From NCBI RefSeq assembly GCF_964340395.1, contig NC_135552.1:8583994-8647993 (forward strand): a stretch of 64,000 bases of DNA, read 5' to 3'. Positions 38,577-50,373 of this stretch are shown piece after piece (position 1 is the first letter of the stretch; each line of letters begins with the position of its first letter). The translations under genes and the position numbers were made by a program. Source of the DNA: Glandiceps talaboti. Taxonomy: Eukaryota; Hemichordata; Enteropneusta; Spengelidae. The notes beneath the pieces are model-generated. The model had not been told where the DNA came from. It did no database searches and was given only the letters and a program-made list of their open reading frames with translations.

Positions 38577-38730
38577 GACCTAAATTTCCCTCAAGGGGGT
38601 ACAGGTATACTTTGTGGTTATCACACTCTGCAAATTTGCAGTGTCCTCCGTTGTAATTCGTCAAAATTCGTAAAAGTTTCGGAGCGCGGTTAGCCAGTAT
38701 GCGTTCCAATCGACGCCCTCTAGTGATGTC

Positions 38731-38744
38731 CAGGGACATGTATT
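38731..38744. repeat. Target-site duplication, 5' side of the LINE
   Basis: cagggacatgtatt, identical to 33922-33935, abuts the first base of the LINE 5' UTR. Confidence 0.9.
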
Positions 38745-41700
38745 ATTGCTTAGATTGTTGTTTTGCTTCCAGGAAAATGTCAAACGAATCCTGCTACTAC
38801 AAATGTATCAATATAGTCAAGTCAAAACATTGTTATATTTAGCCTGTAGACAAGGAAAACAACAATTTAAGAAATACTACAGCCCCTATGCTTTAAGCCA
38901 ACTTGACTTGCCACTGATACTGATATAGTAATTTCTTGAAACACCAAAATTTGGTGTATCTTTATTTCTTACAATGTGGTGACCCCCACAAGAAAAGTAA
39001 GATTTCTCATTCTGACTTTAAACATCAAAATATGTTGTCTTTTATTAGTCACTGGAGCAGTGATTCTAAACAGTTTCTTTTCATTTCCTTATAAATTTTC
39101 AAATGTACATTGTAGAACAGGATGGTTGTGTTTGTTTGTTTGTTTGTTTGTTTGTTTGTTTGTTTGTTAAAATGTTCTATGGGGACTATCAAATTATACA
39201 TACTGTTCTCTATACAGTTTAAAAAGAATAGAACAAAATTACACTAAATAAATAAATAGTTGTCAATATCTCAATTATAGATGCAATGTTTCCTGCGATT
39301 GAAAACCTCATGTAGAAAGTTTGCGGTATTAATACAATGGGAAATACAATGTACCGTAGAAAGTTTGCGGTATTAATACAATGTACCGTAACAGTGATTC
39401 AAAGACCAAAATGCAATGTTTTAATTTTCTGACTATTAAAATCTAAATTTTACTTCACAAATGATTATTGCTATGGCTTATCCTATGACCATTAGTTTCT
39501 GATAATATTCAACTTGTTAAATATCAAAAACACATGTATGTGTATGTATATCCTACTGTTCCCCTACTTAGTCAATTGCTGTAAATGTTCAACAGCTACT
39601 AAAATCTGCAAGACACACAGGTAATTTTGATAGTTTGCCTAGTGTAAACAGCTGGTAGTCAATTCACGTGAGACATTAATCTAGGAACTATTTTCACTTC
39701 ATTTTCTTGAAATAACCATAAATAGAAGTCATTACATTCAATTTATTACTGGATACAAACCAACCAATTATTGAGTTTCTCTATACATACACAATTTGTG
39801 ATTTTATCTTCACGCACTTTTACTGCCGGCTATAAAAGTGAGGTGTTTCTGATTATCCTATAAGGATATGGGCTTACATCAAGGATGTGTGCTTGAATTC
39901 ACAGCGGATATCACCGTTCAGGCTAATTTTAACACTGCTGGCCTGCTGTGCACTTGCTGCATGACATTGACTTTCAAGTGCACTGTAACTTTAAGTCTTG
40001 TCTATGATTTATTACAAATAGACTCATACATCAATCGCTTTCACAGTTTCTCTAAATAAAATACTATAGGGTCATGACTTCAATTTCATTTTTTTCATCT
40101 TTTATAACGCCAAATTTTAATGAAACTATAAATCACTGCTGTGGTGTGGACACGAATACACAATTGCAATGTAGACATCTCTGTAATTGTAAAATTTGTA
40201 GGGAAAGAATCTTGGAAGTAAATTGAAGTGTCAACATCTACTTTGTCATCAGTCACCACTAACATATTCCTACCTTAAGAAATTCAAACATCGACAAACC
40301 TTGTTCTGAAATTAGCAAATCATTGCTTGATTATGGTTTTCATAATTGGAAGTTACCTCTAGATCATCCAGAACATTATTACACATGTAATCATTGAGCA
40401 AATAGCAATTTGGTTTCACCAGCAACATACATTTGTACTAGTCTAGTGATATTCTTCATCATATATGTATACATTTGTATTCAGATCTCTTATAAAGTTG
40501 GCATCCAGACCACAACAGACCAGGTCTAGTACAAATGTAATTACTACTGTCTGGAGCCAAACCTCATTTCAGGCTATTTCAATTTCTACATGTACTTCTT
40601 CACTGCAGATATAAGGACGGCACTGATTTCAGGCTACATGTGGCCATCAGCTACATTTGTATCCTGGAGAGAGTACTTGATGATTGCGAGTAAAATTGAG
40701 TTTGAATTATTCTTCCCTACATTGACTGGTTGATTTGTCCCATTTCAAAAGCTAGTTACAGCCTATGAACATCGATAAAGAACTTGTATTTCTTGAAACG
40801 TATGTTTTGATTATTACTATAGGAACGGTCACAGTTTTTTTTTACAAATTGTCACTTTCATTTTATGGTATACTACTGTAGAACAGAATTTAACTTTAAG
40901 GCTACAAATGGCCATGCTATAATAACAATGTACTGTATACCGTAGAACTGGAAAACATGGCTTCCAAGCTACAGTAGCCTTGCTACATTTGGACATGTAT
41001 ACCACAGAACTTGACAACATAGATTCCAGACTATAAATAGCATGTTGCACCACGGAATAGGACAGCATGGATTCCAGGCTAAAATACCCCATGCTATATG
41101 GACTATTGCATTTGCATATACATTTATGTACATTTAACCACACATTGTAAAATAGCAAATAATACTCCTATTTACACAGCTACATATGTATATATACATG
41201 TACAATATTTTTTTTTGTTCTAAATATGCTACTTATAAACACTGCCATGGTTGTCATCACTGTATCAACAAAACAATCAACTACATTAAAGTCAATAAGC
41301 CAACTCTCTGACATATGATTTGGTTCAGAACTCAATCCAACTTGTACATATGGAGACTGACCTTAAGGCTTATATGTATAATATCATCAAACATAATGCC
41401 AGAACTTATTTGACGGCTAAAAAAAGTGTTTCTATATCTATTGCCAGAAATGCAATGGCTCGCTTAATTTACATATTGTTAACATGTATACAGTTCTTTT
41501 ACTTGCCAACATATCTGGCTATCTGATTTGAAAATGTTCACTAGAACAACTACATGTTGTATGTCATTTCAGATAGCCCAGTCTGCGCAAATATTTCACA
41601 TATTGTAGTCAGGAACCAATGGTGTTCTCTAAATGTACCAACTTTCACCCTGTGCTAACCGGACAACCAGGTGTATTCTAAGCATGGTCAATTTACTAAT

Positions 41701-43313
41701 ACATAACATACAATAATCTCCTCTCATACAGATACATGTACATGTATAGTACATGATGTACATGTTTTATAGCACCTCATTCATCTGAAGTAACACTTGG
41801 TGAAAACCCCAGGTCCCTACTCATATTTACAGCATCATTCACAATGTATTACATGTATACATGTATATGGGTCCTTCATAATCACATACATATACCCTCT
41901 AGGATTCTGTTTACAATATATCCACACTGTACCTTGTTGTTGTGTACCTATCTCCATTACACAATTTCTATCAGATTTAGTATCAGCTGGTGTCCATGTA
42001 GGTCAACACTAATAACTACCTACAATGATAACACCACTGAAGGAGATCTGTCACAGACAGACATGTGTTTTACAATAAAGTTTATCTTTACAGTATGGTT
42101 AAATGTCAGGTGTTTTTATTTCACTTTGTTTGATATTCAATATCTCACAGCATGCATTATTCCCCAGTATTTGTCTTCATTTAGCCAAGGAAAATAAAAG
42201 TGATGTCACCTAAGATGCCTTGTCACTTTGAGTCAAAGCCAAAAAATACTTCGAGCACTGCAGAACGAATGGCACAGACAGAAGTTGTTCTGACATAGAA
42301 TGACCTGAGTATAAATCCAACACATGTATTTTTTATTCAAATGTGTTCAACTTGGCTTGTGTGCAACACTGTGGTATGATAATGGTAATTCACACACACA
42401 GTTATCACACAGTATGCATTCTGTCCGAGAACTTGCTTTCCACATGTGAAACTACAAATGTACATGTATGATTAATAGCTTTACATGTATATAAACATTA
42501 AACCTGGGAACATTTATTTCTTGTGAACATTAAACCTCGAGACATTTATTGCCTTGGAATTGGATTAAACTTTGCTTTCCAACATCTGGCCATAGACCCT
42601 TGGTGGAGGGTCTATGATCTGGTGTAGGAATGAATCAACACCTGTAAACAGACAGTTTACAAGTAATCATGGCCTTAGTTCTGACTGTTGTCACATTCCA
42701 ACTCACTTGGTTTCCCAAGCAAACCAATGCATAAATACCCAAGTACATGTACATCAGAAAAGCAGTATTATTACATTAGATATTGAATCCAGTAATCAAA
42801 TATATTTAGCACTTGTTAGTGGATACGGTCATTACATTGTACATGTACCATTTTGTGTGGAAGTAAAGGCAGTTATAATATTGTGATCAGATTATTACAT
42901 TAGTGTGGAAATCGAATCCATCCAGAAATGTATCCTGTAGTACACAAACCCTAAAGTCCATCTAGAGTCAATCTGTGCCTGGTAGTAGAAATGACCTGTA
43001 GCTCACATGGATTCTATATATGTGATAGCACAGCAATACTAGTGTTCTAACGCAAGGACACTAGCTTAACCCTCCCAACATTTTTGTTTTAAATGTTGAG
43101 TCAGTGAATACTTTGATATGAAAAAGGTTGTTTACTGCCCATACCCCAGTAGACCTTAGCTAGTTTAGTCTTATTAAGTGGGGGAAAGCTAATCATGAAC
43201 TTCAATGTACGTTACACTAAGTCAGCACGCACGTGTGTGTCTGTGTGTCTGTTTGTCTGTCTGTCTCAGTCTGTCTGTCCGTCTGTCTGTGTGTGTGTGT
43301 GTAAGTGTACATG

Positions 43314-43352
<39 letters not shown>

Positions 43353-46300
43353 ACAACTACTACAAGAACTTGAAGTTATCAATGACATCTGATACATGTA
43401 ACTTCTTGTTTTAGTGCTGATGATTTACCCAGATATGACTGAATGTACATTTGTACAACATCAAAACTTCTTTCTCCAAAAAAATTCATTTCAGTTCCAG
43501 CCTTGATAGACAAAAACATCTGTCCAATTACATTGATTTATTAGAGACATGTGGATGTCTGTGCTAGAGCTTTGTTTTCATACAAGGTTACCCCTGGTGA
43601 ATGTTTTTATAGCAGGTCACAGCATTGGACAACTGCTGAGAAGATTGTTTATCACAAATCCTGCCTTACTGACCTTCTTGGGTCACTTAAATTGACTACA
43701 TGTCCTAGAGGAGTGAAATCATCATACTTATAGCATCATGCAAATAAGTGAGTGTTTTCAAGGACATATTAATAATTACAACAATAACCTACATTTGTAA
43801 TACTTCGCACATTGTATGCTAAGCCTAATATCCTTATATTAAAAAAACACACCAATATATTACATAACTGATGTATAGAACATATGAATAAATAATGACT
43901 AGATTTCCTATGGAACTCACTTTTACTATATATATATATGATGATTCTGACAATGACTTGCTTAGATCTTGTGTTGAAGTTCTGTTCAAACCATATATAT
44001 TATTCAAAGTTGTCAATTGTTGAAAAAAAGGTATGGATAAATAACAATCTAAATGAAATAGTTAATGTTTGTCTTTCCCCTTGATATGGTACATGGATGA
44101 CTATATAGTATACATTGTATGACAGATCATGTATACATAGAATGTAGCGCAGTTATGTAGACAAGAAAACCAATAATAAAATTAAGCCCCCTAATCCCTT
44201 CTGACTGAGAATGGTTATGTGCAATTACATAATGGTATACAATATATGGGTGTAAAATGAATTTGTTGTAGCTTTAAATATTGGAGTACAGGTACATGTA
44301 TGTATTTGAGTGTGACATCTTATATACATTTACCAATTTCTGAGTGTTAGCCTATTTTTTTAACAGCCAGAAATTCAATTTTAATCAACCCGTTACCGGT
44401 ACTTTTAATATTTTTGATAAACTACATGACTATATGTACCACACCCTCACATTAAAATATCAAAATACATACATTTCAATAAGCAGTTGTCATGTTTTAT
44501 ACACGTTCTGTGACATATTGGCCTTTTCCCGTGTCATTTCAAAGCTTGTTCACATCACTGTCCTCTCTGAATGACAAAGTGACATTTATTTGCGGTACAC
44601 AAATACATGTAGCAGGTGGCTGTCACTATGTTACAGAAAGCAAATCCACGCTGTCACCTTATTAAAATACAAGTCTAGACAAAATGTCAATTCCTGAGAT
44701 ATCACATTAGAATCATGTATAAACTTCCTTTTAGAATCATTACATTATTTCAGTATGTGGGAGTACATCGTAAGTTAATGTGTAATTCTATCAAGAAAGA
44801 CTTATTTGATAATAATAAACTCACTGTATTTACATGTAGTTCCTTATATTACACAGTTTGTATTACATGTATAATGTATTGATTTGAAGGAAGATGTTAT
44901 AAATGATAAGAAAATGGCCCACAGGAACCTTAGTTATCAATATCACCAAGTCTTTAATTAGTCACCTGTTTTTTAATCATTGCGAAAACTTCTTGTCATG
45001 ACGATGATAGACTGTTGATTTGACCTTTGCCCTCATCACATGAAGTAAAGTTGCCCCCCCCCCCCATGTCATCCATGTCATTCCTGTCACACTGTAATGA
45101 AGTAGAGATTGTAGAGAAAGCTAACTTCATGGCCATATGGAATCTATGAAAGATTTTTATTTTCATTTTTTTCATTTATTTATTGAACTAACACTACTGT
45201 AACTTCAGACTTGTGGTAAGAACCAGACTAATTGAATTCTGACCACATAAAATGCCATGGATGATGACAGAGCTGTTCTACCGAGTGAATAACAGTTCAG
45301 CATACTTGGGTAATACATACATCATGTGTACATGTATTCAACATTTTTCTTTGCCTAATGAGATATGTGTATATCCTATAAACACTAGACTACAAATATG
45401 TACCACTGCAGGACATGTCTCCAAATTACAGTCAATAGGACATTGTCTTCCTGAGAGGTTCAGATAACCTTTGACCTGCAATTGTTTTGATGCTACTCTT
45501 TTCCATCCATTATCAACTCCCACATGACCTTATTTGGCATTTCAATGAAATAATCAATATTTCGTTGATCTCCTTCACTGCCATGCATGTAGTAAGGAAG
45601 TCATTACTCAGACGACACTTAGCCAAGCTGAAAACATGGAAATCCTCGTATATCCCAGTAAAGCCTTGTTAAGTGTTTGGTGTTTTAATGGTTGTATACA
45701 ACATATTAGTACTGGTCATTCTGTTTAAAAAATAATCTCATTCTTTAGACCCAAATTCTATGAAACCATGGATGCATTAGTAATTGGTTAAACTTAAACC
45801 CTAGCTTAGTAGCTAAGCTGACTATATAATTATAATTACTTATAGTTTTACACTTCAGTCAAGTTTTAAGTGTTGTGTTAAAGGGCACAAATAATTTGGT
45901 GAGGAAATTTCTAGATAAATTGCAATTTTATCATATGTTCACCATGTTTTACTTTAACCATTCACACATAACTTATTGTAACATGATAAAAATGGGAAAA
46001 ATAATATTACCCCACCGTCCTCCCAAAAATAAATAAATAAATAAATAAATAAAAATAGTACATACACGTGTATACATGTGTCTGTACTGTGGTGCAGCTG
46101 TATCACTATTGTACAGTAATACATGCAGACCATCTAATAGGGTAGTGTTTGTGCATGGATCATTGGATGTATTACTGTGCAACGGTGATGCATATGGACA
46201 ACAGCCTCGTCGCAATGCTACCACAAGTCTCCTTGCATGCATGCTTGAAACTGGTGTTTGATGTAGCTGTGTGGTTGTATAATACGAAAACAAGAAAATG

Positions 46301-46389
46301 CAAGGTCAAAAGATCATGACGGTTGAGAGTGCAAATGAATCCAAAACATCATAAATAGTTTTACACTTCGCAGTCGTCAACACACCTAC
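38745..46389 (-). other. RhoGAP intron 1, right of the LINE
   Basis: Contains a dispersed repeat copy at 38884, (TTTG)n at 39128-39168, a TG/CTGT block at 43226-43352, a poly-C at 45054-45065 and (AAAT)n at 46027-46054. No additional SH3/WW exon is seen. Confidence 0.6.
38884..38999 (+). repeat. Dispersed repeat, copy 3 (more diverged)
   Basis: Shares tgctttaagccaacttgac, tgccactgat, caccaaaatttggtgta and ttacaatgtggtgacc-cacaagaaa with the copies at 4763 and 6262. It lies just outside the LINE target duplication. Confidence 0.65.
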
Positions 46390-46794
46390 CTGGGGACTAC
46401 TCGTAATATTTAGGAGTTCACTCGAACTCGAGATATCACTATATCCCTGCGAACTCACAGAATTTTCAGTTTCTTCGTAGTCTGGGACAGGAATGGGTAC
46501 TCGTTCGTCAGGCACTTCTGAGTATAGATTTTCCACACTTGCACTGAGCCCACTCCCACCCCCATTCATAGATTGTTGCGATGGCGGGCTGATTTCTTTC
46601 ATGTATTTGGCCGGTACATATACAGATTTCTTGTCGCCGTCTTTTTTAACAAACCACCAGTCTTGACCAGCTTTTTTCACAAGAGTAAATTCATCTCCTT
46701 TTTGAAAAGCCACGACCAACCCGTCAGCTGCTTTATAACTATACGGGAACAAGGCCTGAAGTCGGGCACCTTTGCCACTACTGTCATCAGCCAT
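46390..46794 (-). CDS. ARHGAP12/27: First coding exon (SH3 domain) of an ARHGAP12/27-type Rho GTPase-activating protein
   Basis: The exon encodes 135 residues from an ATG in good context (GAAGCATGG) to a CAG|GTAGGT donor, phase 0. Residues about 12-68 form an SH3 domain: ALFPYSY at the ALYDY position, then the acidic/RT-loop part, the DWWFV tryptophan pair and YVPAKYMKEI at the end. After it come a Ser/Gly-rich linker, ENLYSEVPDE and DYEETE, tyrosines in acidic context like those between the SH3 and WW parts of this family. Starting with MADDSSGKG and going straight into SH3 is the ARHGAP12/27 layout. Family members switch off Rac/Cdc42-type GTPases at membranes and junctions through a C-terminal RhoGAP domain, which is not visible here. 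The assignment rests on this exon plus the WW exon at 18960-19145 on the same strand and in compatible phase. Assignment to one vertebrate paralogue is not possible. Confidence 0.87.
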
Positions 46795-47596
46795 GCTTCA
46801 CTCACAGGTTTAAAACTCACGGCGTTGTAAATTATAACAGGCAATCGACGTAAAAAGTTGCGGTCTAACGCCTCGATGGCACCAAAGGTTATGCACGTCA
46901 CACTTTCTCCAAAATTTGACACAGCAAATTACGCATCATGGTCCACTTCCTAACTGTAAATTATTCCCTTGGCTATCACTTTCCAGTCAACATGCATGTC
47001 AGACATGTTTGTCCACCCCTAAATACAGGACCGAGCCGAGCGAGCTACCCAACACCAACACATTAGTGCAACTTCTCCAGCGCAGTGCAAAAGGTTGCCA
47101 GTACTGTCTGAGTGTAAATTGATTGGTCCTTCTGAGAACGTTCAAAATGATGTCATAATATTTCACACTATGATCTTCAATGTCAAATATATGCCTGTTC
47201 AAAAGTTCATGTCAACTTGGATTTCCGCCCTAGTATTATGAACACGTATATAAATATTAACCCGTTCCTAAATCTTTCTTTAAAATAAATTTGATTGGCG
47301 TAATGTTCACGCTGAGCGCCATATTCTTCAATTTAAACCAATCAGCATATGTTTCTCTTTTGTCGCATTACGTGGACTACACCACTTGAAAGATTGGGTA
47401 ACAACATACAGTACTATCCTGACGACAAGACAAACGTCTACAATGGTGGATACGTTTAGTTTTAAATGATAAAAAGTCAAATAATGACAAGCTATGAACA
47501 TTAATGCAAGGACCTTACGGATTATTCTTTTAGAAAACACATTTTATGTTAGTGAATGTATAAGTCCTTACAATTTTGATATGAAAACATGTCTCA
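46795..47596 (-). promoter_or_regulatory. 5' region of the RhoGAP gene
   Basis: CpG content rises here compared with the intron. CCAAT-type boxes occur (attggtcc ~47120, aaccaatcagc ~47336). No TATA box at a suitable place is obvious. The transcription start cannot be fixed from sequence. Confidence 0.35.
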
Positions 47597-47668
47597 TCCT
47601 CGGTAGTATAGTGGTGAGTATCCCCGCCTGTCACGCGGGAGACCGGGGTTCAATTCCCCGCCGGGGAG
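47597..47668 (+). tRNA. tRNA-Asp (anticodon GTC)
   Basis: 72-base cloverleaf. Acceptor TCCTCGG pairs with CCGGGGA (one G-U), discriminator G. The D-arm TAGTATAGTGGTGAG contains the A box. The anticodon stem CCCGC/GCGGG holds GTC at 47630-47632, and the T-arm CGGGGTTCAATTCCCCG contains the B box. No intron. A pol III terminator CTTTTTC follows at ~47676. The sequence is nearly identical to other animal tRNA-Asp genes, so it is probably functional. Confidence 0.97.
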
Positions 47669-48005
47669 GACAAATCTTTTTCTTAATTTTTCTTTTTCTT
47701 TTCAAATATATTTGTATTTCAGTTACCTCCAGTTAGTTTTATTTGTTAAACTTTATTAATTATATAATTTTTACACCTGATTTCTAATGTAATGTAAATT
47801 TTACAAAAAGACAACGGGTCAAGATTAACCATTTTCATACTAAATTATGATACATTGTTAATTTTTACTTTTACGACTTTTAGGACTGGTTTTATTGATC
47901 AACTTGTTTTTGTTCTTGTTTTGTTTTTGTTTCTCAACATGTTTATTTTACTGAAACACACCAAGATATATAAATACTCAAATTCAATAAAATTCTTAAT
48001 ATACC

Positions 48006-48006
<1 letters not shown>

Positions 48007-48054
<48 letters not shown>

Positions 48055-48180
48055 GTGATGGTGTTGTTGTTGTTGTTGATGGTGGTGGTGGTGGTGGTGG
48101 TGGTGATGGTGATGGTGATGGTGATGGTGATGGTGATGGTGTTGTTGTTGTTGATGATGGTGGTGGTGGTGGTGGTAATG
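48007..48180. repeat. (GAT)n/(GTT)n/(GGT)n trinucleotide tract
   Basis: Imperfect triplet array; minus-strand frames translate as poly-His/poly-Gln. It immediately precedes the LINE ORF2 relic at 48205. Confidence 0.95.
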
Positions 48181-48204
48181 AAGTTGATAATGATGGTGTG
48201 CAAA

Positions 48205-48387
48205 TCTTTCTTTTTCTGTCAAATCATATCGACGAGAAATAATTATGCCCGACGTAAGTTTACCCACAGGTGTGGCAATTTTTGGAACTCCCTGCCAGAC
48301 AACTTAAATGCAGCAGAGAATATTATCATATTCAAAAAACCTGTACAAAACCCACTATCAGGATGCACTCATGTAGCCATGCACTGA
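48205..48387 (+). pseudogene. C-terminal relic of a LINE ORF2
   Basis: The frame reads RNNYARRKFTHRCGNFWN then SLPDNLNAAENIIIFKKPV. This matches the usual end of many non-LTR reverse transcriptase proteins (F..R....WNSLP..v..A.s...FK..l). No reverse transcriptase sequence is left upstream, where the frame enters a trinucleotide microsatellite. It is on the plus strand, opposite to the intact LINE and of a different family (different C terminus). Confidence 0.7.
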
Positions 48388-49160
48388 GTGGTAACCTAAA
48401 TTTTCAATTGTCTTGTTCCTTTAATGTTACATAACTTAGTTTACATTTTACTGTTCAACATCCACATTTTTTTTTTACATTTGCTTGTCTGTCAGTTTCA
48501 CTTTTTGTTTGTTCATATAGTATAGCTTTTCCTTTTGTGATATTTTCCACTTTTCCACACTAAGGTCTGGAGACAAATAGTCTAGGCTGATTACCTTATA
48601 TCAATTTTTATTGCCTTAAAATTTATTCAATTTGGCTGTTTCCATTACAAATAACACAAAAGTAGAGTTTTTAAATGAAGACGCATCATGAAATACAGAT
48701 TATAATAATTAAAGATCGATACATAGAGAAAATTTACAAGTGCTCCATACATTTTATAGCATAATACATGTACATGTATAAATATTTATAGAAAAATTGA
48801 AAGTACATGACCTGTGACCTATGAACTATGAACCTTTACTAATCTTGCAATTCAGGTACAAGTACAAGTATACAAATAGAGATAGGAGTTCAAAGTTCAA
48901 GTCATTCTTGTTTAAAAGTTCAGTAATTAGGATTACTGAAACTCCTGCCATGATTAGGCTTTATATTTCATAAAGCTTTATTTGGAATACTTGATCTTAC
49001 TGAAGAGATTTTAAAATATAAAGTTCAGCTGTTTTAGTGAAAAGGAGAAATGTTGAAGATTTGGTGATAAAGTATTTTATTTCATTTTATTTTATTTTAG
49101 CCAATGACAGACATCAGTAAAAAGCTCATAAGCATATCTTTACAGTGAAAGATACAAGCT

Positions 49161-49285
49161 GCTGTGACATCACTATCAACCTGACCAATCAGCTCCAATA
49201 AAGTGCTGTGACATCACTCTCAGCCTGACCAATCAGCTTTCATAAGGCTGTGACATCACTAATAGTTTGACCAATCAGCTTCTGT
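49161..49285. repeat. Three-copy 42-44-bp repeat with CCAAT and TGACATCA boxes
   Basis: Each copy has gctgtgacatcact, a variable middle, then ctgaccaatcagct (start points 49161, 49205, 49247). GACCAATCAG is a good NF-Y/CCAAT match. It lies about 0.7 kb 3' of the sorcin stop. Confidence 0.85.
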
Positions 49286-49926
49286 ATAGATTTTCAACAT
49301 TGCTCTCTGACTTTTTCTACATCATCTCAGGCCTGCATTTCTTAAAAAGCAAAACAATTCACAATTTTCTTGAAAAGAAAGGTTTATGACATTTTTTTTA
49401 ATAAGACAAAACACGTTGTTGCTACATGTAAGAAAATCATGTATAGAACTATGAATAAAATATACAGTGATAAAAGACAAGAAATCTGTCAAAAGACAGT
49501 ATATGTACTTGGCAGCCATTTTGTATTTTACTAATTTGTGTAAATGATATCATCTTCAGGCTTCACTAGCTGCAACTGGAAGGGGGGGGGGGGGGGGGTT
49601 AATGTGTAGTTAAATATAATGATTTACTTATTATATTGTATTATACACCCTGAACAGTAATTCAACACCTGTGAGGAAACATATTAGTGCATACAAAGTA
49701 TGATATAACATTAACAAATCCAATCAAATTGATTTTTTCTAATTTCATTGAATAAAATATAAGATTTGACACAAATGTCATAAAAAGTATTTATAGTGAA
49801 AAAAAAGTGTTCTTATTCTTTAAACATCAATGTAAGAGAAATCAAAATATATGATCAAAATATTTGAAGTGTAGATAAAGTCATTCCTGATCTCATTTGG
49901 TCACTGTTGTCAACATCCACATACTC

Positions 49927-49953
49927 TCACAGACACATGGTACATCTAAGGAA
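49927..49953 (-). CDS. SRI/GCA: Sorcin exon 8 (C terminus)
   Basis: FLRCTMCL then TGA, after acceptor TATTGCAG. This is the conserved hydrophobic end (F-[LI]-x-C-x-M) used in penta-EF dimers. AATAAA-type signals on this strand cluster near 49074-49098, about 0.85 kb downstream. Confidence 0.92.
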   Translation of the reverse strand, partial: FLRCTMCL

Positions 49954-50340
49954 CTGCAATAGAAAAGAAAACCAGTAAATCTTTTCTGAAAGGGTGACAA
50001 ATTTATTCAAAATTTCATATCTTCGAAGTTTCTTCTTTGTGTCTTAAAAACACAGGATAGTTACACTGAAAAGTACGGTTAATCCATTCAAAAGACCATA
50101 GGAAAATTTGTAATGGAAAACAAAAGTTTTTCAAATTACAGTATGTGTCTCTAGAGGGCGTAGTACATACTTACATCATCATACTGGAAAGTGGCTGTTC
50201 CATTTTTCATCTGATCCCTTCTTTTAAAGGCATCTATAATAAAATTGTTACAAAGAGATACAAAAGCAGAGTCTTTATTCATTACATGATAACAATTATT
50301 CAATTTTAAAACAAACCAAAATTTGAAAGTTTATCCATTG

Positions 50341-50373
<33 letters not shown>

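Larger units (their letters stand above)
33936..38730 (-). mobile_element. Full-length two-ORF LINE (APE-type non-LTR retrotransposon)
   Basis: A 4795-bp element is flanked by the perfect 14-bp direct repeat cagggacatgtatt (33922-33935 and 38731-38744), the expected target-site duplication. In transcript direction it has a ~154-base 5' UTR, ORF1 (nucleic-acid-binding), ORF2 (endonuclease plus reverse transcriptase) and a short 3' UTR ending CCATTGATTG, like the short tail repeats of CR1/L2-type elements. Both ORFs are uninterrupted apart from the single UAG between them, and the target duplication is perfect, so the insertion looks recent. It sits inside the RhoGAP intron in the sense orientation of that gene. 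The clade is inferred (Jockey/CR1/L2-like) from domain order and tail, without a tree. Confidence 0.93.
47669..49926. other. Region between tRNA-Asp and sorcin 3' end
   Basis: Holds the trinucleotide tract, the LINE relic, the CCAAT repeat and a poly-G run (49582-49598). Part of 49.1-49.9 kb is probably sorcin 3' UTR. Nothing else is supported. Confidence 0.5.

Noticed and set aside
47899-48267. Poly-His/poly-Gln frame on the minus strand
   Set aside because: Trinucleotide microsatellite; the ends carry no recognisable protein. The plus-strand LINE relic explains the right end.
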